Part shown: positions 29,996 through 39,300 of the stretch, piece after piece | Layout: every line of letters starts with the position of its first letter | How positions within the stretch are numbered: the stretch's first letter is position 1 | The notes under the pieces: model-generated | Databases searched by the model: none | What the model saw: the letters and a program-made list of their open reading frames with translations, nothing else | Told to the model about the DNA's origin: nothing | From: Sergeia podlipaevii | Lineage: Eukaryota; Euglenozoa; Kinetoplastea; Trypanosomatida; Trypanosomatidae | Assembly (NCBI GenBank): GCA_030849805.1 | Contig: JASANZ010002076.1 | Span: 1-42,286 of the forward strand | Length of the DNA stretch: 42,286 nucleotides | Direction: 5' to 3' | Translations under genes and position numbers: made by a program

Positions 29996-30319
29996 GCTAT
30001 ATTAAGGAAGCAAAAAAAAAAAAAGAAGGAAAGGAATCTCCTATGGAATGCTACTGAGCGAAACCCAGAAGACAAAAAAAAATTGGGAGAAAGAGTGAAG
30101 AAGAAAAAGAACATATGAATTATGATAAATGATAGCAAAAAAAAAATTAAATTAAAAAGGTAGATAGAATGCGTCGTATGTGTGTGACTATATGCAACTT
30201 TACTACGGACGTGGCTGTCACAAGATACATAGAGAAGACGATTAGATTTGCCAGCCTTTTTTGTTGTTGTTGTTGTTTTTTTTTTCTTTCCCCATTTTGC
30301 CTTTTGATACTTGCTTGAG
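29996..30319. other. Intergenic between the giant kinase-like and RRM-like genes
   Basis: Short AT-rich spacer with A/T runs. Just past the giant gene's stop the plus strand carries (TTG)n and T runs (30259-30286). No gene seen. Confidence 0.7.
29997..29998 (-). promoter_or_regulatory. Possible trans-splice acceptor AG for the RRM-like gene
   Basis: A strong tract (CTTTCCTTC then T13) is followed on the minus strand by GCTTCCTTAATATAG and then CATG. The first AG lies one base before the ATG. An acceptor about 60 bases upstream, after another T/C tract near 30057-30080, is the alternative. Confidence 0.4.
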
Positions 30320-33300
30320 CTAGTAGGATGCCTGCAGTGCATTGGAGGTGGCCATGAGCCACTTACTTACTTCATACGTTTGAAAGACACTCGGGCTGGT
30401 ATCTATCACAGCTGTTGCCGTAGCTCCTGCGCCGCCACCTCCTGTGGGTGAGACCGCGGTGCCAGCACCAGAAGTATCCTTTGGGTTCCCGCTTCCATCA
30501 TTTGCGGTGGCCGCTCCTCTGCCGCCTGCCCCCTCGCCAAGCAACGATAGCCACTGCTCTACTCCACCCGAAGAAGCAGCAGGGCCACCCTCCATCGCGC
30601 TATTAATGTCAGTCCATCCACCACCGTCACCACCACCACCACCACGTGCAGCACTGCCAGTGCCGTGTACATGGGCACAGAGAGACTGCGCGAGTTCGCG
30701 GGTGCGAGGATCCTTCGTCATGCGCCACAGTACCCTCATGCACCACATATCTGCAGCAAGTGGTGAGAGACGGTGAAGGTCCCAGAAGGCCTGCATAAGT
30801 ACAGAAAGCGCGACTTGCAAACGCGAGTTGCTGCTTGAGGAGCCATCTTCGTCACCTTCACCTCCCTCGTCCTCATCTTCAGTAGACCCCACATAAGCGG
30901 CCGTGATACTCGTGGCGGATCTGCGGTAGAACTTCCTCCCGTAGTGACGGCGCTGACGCTGGCTATGGTACGATTTGGTAGTGTAGCTCACGGAAGTGAG
31001 TTCCTCCCCATCGCCGCCCTTGTTCTTGTGCGCACCAGTCATGGAACTAGAGGATAGAGAGGAGCGAGACAGATTTGGCGCCAATGACCCCGAACGATGT
31101 GGCGTATGCGGAAGTGTGCGGATCGCTTTCTTCATAAATGTCTCGCAGTGTGCCACAGCATTAGCAAACATACCTAGCATATTGCTACCAGTATCCGCCT
31201 TCACCGTTGCAGCAGCAGCAGCACCATTGCCACCGCTGCGACCCTTCTTACTCTCGCGACGCCTACGGGCTACCTTTCTCAGCCACCGTTTGTGCTTCTC
31301 CTTCTTCTTCTTCTCCATTGCGTCTTGTAGAACCCGGGGTAGTGACACGTCTACTCGCGCTGCTGCTCTCACTTCTGCTGCTGCTGCATTCTCATCCTCT
31401 CCACCCGCCACCACGTTAGAGCCAGTATATCCGCACAATGGGATGTGCCGTCCACTCGCAGCACCAGCACTAGCACCAGCGTTGGGTGCACATGTCAATG
31501 AGGGTGGCGCGGTCACCGCAGGTGCGCCATCCAACAGGAGGTGCTGCTGATGCCCTTGCATCTGAGCCGCCGCTGTCATGACTTCACGCTTCTTCTTGGT
31601 GTCAGTACTGCTAAGGATAGCGTCGCTGCTTTCGGTGGTGACAGTGGAGGCAATTGGTGCCGCAGCAGCGGCGATATCAAGATGCGCGAGAGTGCGGCTT
31701 GGTGTGATGGCATCTTCGCTCGGGAGACCGCAAAGGATATCGTTCACCACCACCACCACCTCCTCTTCTTCTACTACTCCCCCCACGGCATTGTCGCTGG
31801 CCCAGCTCGCATTGCTATCGCCATCCTCTTCATCGCTGCTGCTTGAGCTCGTGCTGCCACTGTTGCTGCTGCGTTCGGTTGAGGTGGTGCTGGCGCTAGT
31901 GTCGCTTGGGCTGGTAACGATGCAGTAGACCTCTGGGGTTTTCAACGCATCAGTGGGAAACTGGTGATGCGGTTGAGGCTGGCGCGGTTGCATGGAGGGA
32001 CCGCGCTCACCGTGGGCGGTGACGATGGACTGAGAGTCGGCTACCCCCTGAGCTGCGGCGCAGCTTGGTATTGATGACGCCAGTGCCATTGAACTGCGGA
32101 AACACTGGGAGGGCTGCTGCTGTTGCTGCGATCGTTGTTGAAGAGGCTCTTCTAAGCTTCCCGAAGGAGTTTGGGTCCGCTGCTGCATCTTGCGGGTGGC
32201 GGCCCACGCGGTAGCCCGTTGATTGAAGTCTATGAGCAGATCAACATAGGGAAGAGAGAAAACACGCTGCTGCTGCTGTTGCTGCGAATGGGACTGCTGC
32301 TGTTGTTGTTGCTGAAGCTGCTGCTTGGTTTTAGCGCCAGCACCACCACCAGAAGTGCGACTTGTAGAGACACCTCTCTTGGTTCCATTCAAGCCCCCAG
32401 AGCGGGAGGAAGTCTTAGAGTTCGTCCTACTGCGAGTACTTACGGCACCGCCCGCCACCTTGCTACCAACTCGGAGTGCGTTTTTGCCGCCGCCGCTGCT
32501 GCTGCCAGTGCGTGTGCGCCTGGATGCCACCACATGTTCGCCAGTGGTGGCAGCAGCAGTGGCACGAGTTCCCACACCTGATGCACCGCCGCTGGTAGTA
32601 CCTGCAAGCGCGGCGTCAGCACGGAGTGTGTTGGTGTCGATCATGCCGCCACTTCCATCTTCTCCACCTTTCATTGCAAATACACGCGCCTCGGGGCCTG
32701 GGCCCCCAACCAGCGTAGCGCTGAACCAATCATTGCTAAGAAGCTCGTCCACCGTGGGTCGCTGAGACGCCACAGGGTGCACACACTTGTTCACAAAGAC
32801 AAAGAAATTATCAGACCACGGAACTGCGCTCAGCGAAGGCGTGGGCACCTGCTGATGCTGAATAAAATCTGGCAGCGGCCCATCCGCGAGCTCAATGGCA
32901 AACATGCCTACCATGTAGATATCCGTTTCCATGGACATCACAGTTCGAGGGCGTACCGTGTTAGGCACCAACCGCAGCGTTAGCGGATCAGACGGTCGCT
33001 CCAGCTTGCCGACACTGTAGAAGGTATCCACTGCTTGGGAAAGCGGTTTGGCCATCTCTGGCACGATGCATTCCGGCGGAGGCGCTTGCCCGGACTGCTC
33101 CAACGTGAAGAGCTCAAGTCCCCTGCGCCGTCCCAGCTGCTCTGCATACTGCATACGCGCCACGGTGTTAAGCGAAAAAGAAGGTGTGTGTACAAGGCCT
33201 CTTCGACATGTTCTCTGAGGTGTGCCCAGCTCTGTCGTGCCCGCCGCCGCATCGACCTGCGACGTAGAGGCACTTGGGGAAGAAGGCGTCGTTGCCGTTG

Positions 33301-36300
33301 CTACAGGTTTATCAGCGAGAGTACTGTGAGAGCCATCCAAAGCGAAGCACTGGTCCTTGCCACGCCTGCAGTGGCAGTATGTGTCTGACACCGCCAGCGC
33401 CAACGCCATCTCCACTCGATCGTAGGCGTTGTCAATGAGAATCACGTTCTCAGACCAGTCCAAAGGATCAACGGGTATGGTGCCGCCACGGCCACCTTGG
33501 CCGCTCGCCGCAGTGACGCCACTACAGGTGCCGGCGCTAGCCTCATCAGTGGCAACGGCGCTGCTACCATTGGCATTATTGAAGTACTTACGTACGATGC
33601 GCTTGCGCATTGACAAACCTCTGCCACCTCCTTGGCCTAACTGAGCAGCCGCGGCAGCAGCGCCTCCAGCAGCAGTGATGTCCCCGCCATCGTAGCTGTC
33701 AAACCGTGCCTCCTCCTCCTCCTCCTCCCCACCCGTGTGACAAAGCACTGTTGCAGGGAGCGAAACATGATAATCTCTAATAATAGAGGCGGGATAGGAA
33801 CCACCACCACCGTGGCTACCCGTGTCTACCACTCTTTCCAGATCGTTTTCTGTCGCCGCAATAGGGTTGCGCACACCACTCTTGTTGCCGTTGCTACTTC
33901 TGCTCCCGCAATATGTCGCCTCCATGATGAGCTGCTGTGCCTGTGAAGACGTCATCTGAGCGGTGAGTATCAACGGTCGCCGCCTCGCTGCTGCCGCCGC
34001 CTTCGCTTGAGCCTTGGCGGCGGCTACCCTCTTGGCTATGAAAATAGGTCGAGAGACAGTGTGTGGCGAAACAACTTGCGAATAGTTTGAAAGGATGTTC
34101 GCTGAAAACGAATTCGGGGCGTATGCGGTAATGGGTGAGGGACTTGGAAGTGGGTTGAGCGAGGGGATACTTGAATCATCTGGAAGAAGTTTATCGGAAA
34201 TCTTCCAGCTGCCACGTCTGCAGTGCTGCATCACTTCCGCGTCCCATCTCCCTGCGCTATCGATTGTGCTGCTGTCTTCCCTATGGTCTTCTTCATCATC
34301 GCCGTTAACTTCGCTCGCATTATCGCCGCCACGTCTGCGGTGTCTACCTCTCTTCTCCATCGTATCCTCTCCGCGCTCCTCCCCTTCTGTTTCTTGAGCC
34401 ATGCTGCCAGATAAAGAAGAGGAGGAAGACGTGGAGGACCTTCCACTTTGGTGTCCATTTCTTGAAAGCATCGTGAGATCGTCAGGTTTCATGCCGCCCA
34501 AAGAAGGTTTGGGGGGTATCGCGCTGAGTTCTGCAGTAGTGCAATCCACGACCGTGAACTCGTTAACGACAGAAGTCCCAGAAGTCAAGGGGGGCTCTAG
34601 CTCTTGACGGAAGTGCTCTCGCGCAGCAGCGGCGGCGTGGGCAAGAGAAAAAACGTTTGAAGCCTTCACCGAGCCATGGCCTTTACCCGTGTTCGCATGT
34701 AAAGCTCGCAGACGCTTCAGCACCGACTTGATAATGTTGCGTATCACATGCTCACGTTGCACAGGTGTGGGGTTGCAGGTGGCCACCCATTCTTGAAGGA
34801 GAGTCGCCACGTTGCCCTGCATCACCACAGGCTCTGCCATCGCAATCATGAGAACTGGGGAGTCAAGATCACAGACAGCGGTGCTCTCCTCCGCGCCTAC
34901 TGTCGATTGCACTGGTGCTGGTAGTGGCGGTATCATTGCCGTGCTCACCCACTTCGTGCCAGTACTAGCATCACCTCCGCTGCCTGCATGAGTTACCGCC
35001 GTATCAGCAACTGCAGAAGTGGCAGTGGTGGTCGTGGTGGCAGGTGCGGCTGCATCACCATCGGAAGTAACACGTTGCCATTGATTTGGGTTGAGCGCGT
35101 GCACTTCGATCCCAACGTATGGTAGTGTAATGAACATGTCCGAAGCACGGGCCGCGTCCACCTCGCATAGCGGCGCTGAAGTGCCGTCATCAAAGCTACT
35201 AGAATGAACTGGAAAGGTAAGAGAATCCCTGGCGCCTCCCAAGTGTACCCCACTGTTTGACGATAGCGAGGCTTTGCGCGATGTTGTAGATGAATGTTTT
35301 GAGCTCTTGGATGGCGAGGATAGCGGCTTCTTCCCAGCCCTGCTAAGTCTCTTTTGAGGAGACACCATTGGAGTGTGCGGGGGCACCGACGCCAGCCCGG
35401 CTGCCGCGAGGGCTTCACTCCGCAGGGGTGTGAAAGCCTCCTTCACGCCACCTTTACGCACCCCACCACGCGGCGCTGGGGTGGCGGTGGTAGGGACGAT
35501 TGGAGTCCCTCGTGGTGAGTTGCAGCTCGCTGTGACAGCAGAAGACAAAAGCAGCTTCTGCTTTTTTGACCACGACCGCGATAGCATCCTTCTGTCAGCA
35601 CCACTCGCACCACCGCTTCCTCTACCGCTGCTGCTATGCTGCTTGGTTGCAGCCGTCATCGTGGCAGGCACATCGATCCTATTAGACGTGCGTGCGCTGC
35701 CACTCTCTATAACCAGTGAAGGGAGATCATTGTGGCTATCATCAGTGGCAGCGCTGCTATCCTGTCGCCCACTGAGAGGCACAGATCGCAGCGGCTGCAG
35801 TTGTTGCCGTTGCTGGTGCTGGTGCTGTAGTCGTGATGGTAGCGATGGGACTGGCAACAGTGGCGGTGGCGACATAAAGAGGTCCACTAGACGCTGTTTC
35901 AGTGCCCCTAGAAAGTCATCACTCAAGAGAGTTGAAAGATCCATATCTGCTTCCATCAGAAGCTCCCCGTTTTCTACTGCTGCTGCTGCTGCTGCTGCCT
36001 CTTCATCATCTTCTACCATCCCCTCAAGAGCTGTGCAGTGCGTCCTGTAGAGCTCCGAGACCACGCTCTCCTTCTCCGCACTCCCTTCCGACAGGCAGTC
36101 ACCTTTGCCATGCATCCGGCCAACAAGGGACGATCTTGCGTGACTGTCAGTACAAGCCACACCAATGTTCGTACTCGTTGTAGTAACAACAGCAGTCCCC
36201 TCTCCTCCGACGTCGCGGCAGCTGGTGCCACTACTACTGCGAGCGGAGTCGCTCAAACGCGGCAGCTTGCAATTCCCTCCCTTAATATTAATTTTGCTCT

Positions 36301-39300
36301 TGCTGTTGCTGCCGCTGCCGCGGCCGTCAGAAAGAAGTAGCTCTGTACTTCTCTTCGAGCCACTATCTCGTGCAATACCACTATCTTCCATGCCCTCGCT
36401 GACACCGTCGCCACTTCCGCGTGTCACAAGTACAAAGTCATCAGCAGTGGACGTATCCTGTGCCACAGCACCAGCGTGGCTCGATGATGTAAAGGAGCCT
36501 ATTGACTGACCTACACTGCTAGCACATGTAGGATAGCGGTGGGCTACAGCACTGGTGCCGAGTGTCAGCAGATGCGCAGCAGCATGCGCGGAGGAAAACA
36601 TTGTGGCACTGCGGTCTACGTTTACAGAGGGGCTGTCGATTCTTCCACCCGCTCCGTCGCCGTCGCCACCGCGCGCAGTAATGGCGGTCTGTTTCGGTGT
36701 CTGAGTGCAGAAAGCAGCAAACATAGTACTGCCGTCGCATGGTGTCGCAGAGCGTTCCTGAAAAGCACCAACACTGGCACTACAAGTAAAGTTCCCTGCC
36801 GCTGTTGTTGTAAAGGTGCTACCGTGATGTAGCGCTGAGATGGAGTCCGCTGGCACCTTCGACATTCCCTTTGCATCCTTGGAAGAGGGAAAAAGTATGG
36901 AACTCCTTCGTGGAGGCAGTGCCGGAGTTTGCTGATCAGTGCGCCTTGTGCATGTGGCAGAAGCCGAGTCCACCGTCATCATCGCCGCACAATGTCGTCG
37001 CTGCTCTCGCACACGCTGTTGTTCAAAAACTGTCATGCGGTGTAGGTGCTGTAGCTGGCCAGCCGTTACCGTCAACACACGCACCATGCATGGGATTGGT
37101 TCATTGCGAGCCAACAACAACTTCTCTTGATGCTGCTGCGGATGGTATCCATATGCATGATCAAGGCCAGCAGCACTGCAATGGTGATGAGCATGAGAGT
37201 GACCATCCCTCACCGCCGCCTCCCCATCCCAGTCATCCATACTGTGTGTGCTGATCGTTTTCTGTCCATCGGCACTATTGTTGGGGTTTGATGAGAATAC
37301 CGGTTGTGCGCCATCCGTGTTGTTGTTGTTGTTGCTCCTCATGGTTTTGATAGAAGTGCTTGTTTGATATCGCGCAACATAGCGAGGATCAACTTGGCCC
37401 ATCACCACGCGGGTGCCGCGTCGCACGTTATAGCACAGACGATGGCCTCGCAGCAGCTGATACGTGTTAGTTGATGCCAACGTACTGCTTTGGAAGAGAG
37501 AGGATTGTGGCAGCCTCGACGTGAGGTGAAGACGAGGGGTGGCACTCTCCGGGAAGGTGCGCTCATCCGCGCCGATGCCCATCATGGCCAGGCTACGCGT
37601 GAGGCTCATCTGATTGACATCGACTACCCCCTTTCTCGTCTGCACGGGACTGTCCCCAGCGAGAAGATGCAGTAGTCTTTGTGGCATGTTGGGGTTGGGC
37701 AGGCGCGTGGGATTCCATAATGAAGGGTTGCGATAGACGTGATACACGTTCTTCGGTGACTTCGAGAGCCCGTGCGCGAGGCTAGAGTCTGAAGACATCA
37801 CATCTGTGGTCCCCCGCATGAAGGAGCCGCTGAATTGTACATCAGCAACAGCAACAGCTTCACCGTCGCGGCGACGCAGCATGTCGACGTCGTCTACCTG
37901 TTGCCGCTGCCATTGCCGTTGCCACTGTAGTTGATGCTGAAGTAAAAGTGCGTTGCTGCGAGGCGGAGGACTATCCCCAGCACCATGACGTGCTGCAAAT
38001 GAGTTAAGCGGGGTAGCAATATCAAGTGGTGTTGCCGGCTGATATTGCTGTAGCTGTGATTGTGGTGGCTGCTTCATCCCCAAGGGCGTGGCACTCGACT
38101 GTTGTGTGCCTCCATCCGCGTTGGCCACTGCATCGACCTGAGATAAAAAAGGAAGCTGCCAGCCAAGAGAGGGCGCTACTGCTGCTGCTGCACTCACGAC
38201 AGGATCAGAGTCACGCGCAGTAGGCAGATTCATCTCAGCGTCCACGTGCACCGTGGTAGGCCGTAACGATGACTGTATCATACCACTCCCCAACAACCGT
38301 GCTCGACGCCCCTCATGGGCTGCAAACTCGTCCTGCATGGCGCTCGTCGTCTTGACGTTTTCCATAGCAGAAGCAACCCTCGTGCCCATCCACGGGGCGT
38401 TCCGCTGTAGCTGCAGCTGCAATGGTGGCTGATCTTCTTCTTTTTGTTGTTGCTGGTTGTGGTGGTGCTGCTGCTGTGTCGTGGCATGTGTAGTGGCGCT
38501 GTTATTAGATGGAAATGTGTTGCAATGGTCAAGGCTAAACTTAAAAAGAGACCCCACCGCGAGAGAGGACAACGACAGCAACGGTGAAGCAGCAGCAGCA
38601 GCAGCAGCAGCAGTGGTGGTGGCAGCATTCCTTGTAGGAATGAGCTTGTCAGCGGCCTCCTGAGTGTGCGGCTCTGTTTGAAGCTTTAGCTGCTGTGCCA
38701 CGCTGCTTTCTCCTGTGTAGTGTCTCTGTGAGTGTATCGCCTGAAGCGCTCGCTCAAGGACAGCTTTGTGAAAGATAAGGTGCTCTCGCATTCGGACTAT
38801 GCCCTGCACAGCACCTTCAGCACTATCGCTGGTCATCCATGGCTGCCGCCCCTCCCCGTGCGCTCCAAACTCATCTTCTGGTGTGGCATTATTGTTCACG
38901 CTATCGTCAACGGGGGCTGCGGCGGCGGCGGCGGCGGCTTCCTCCGCTGCCAGAGCTGCACGTCTCTGAAGTTCAGTGCTAATATCCACCGACTGAAGTC
39001 TTGTGGGGGTTACTACTTTGCGCTTTGCAGGACCGCTCCTCAGATGATTTATAGAAATTCGCCGAAGTGTCTTACTCATTGTGGTGCTGGCCGCGCTGCC
39101 GTTGCGGGTGTCTTTATTAGGCTGGCCTTGCAAAGGGGTTGCAAGTGGTCTAGAAGCAAACGATTCCTGTGGTGTGGCAGAGAAAAGGTCAGACGTGGCA
39201 GCAGACAGACGTGGTGTGTTGTTGCGCACACCGGGCTGCTGCTGTGCGTGAGGGAGAGAAGAAGTTTGGGAGGGAAGCACCGAGGAGGGCCTCTCTACTA

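Noticed and set aside
35373..36050. Plus-strand frame of 225 codons inside the giant gene
   Set aside because: Antisense of low-complexity Ser/Ala/Thr sequence; the minus-strand frame is open across the whole 10.3 kb and has kinase motifs.
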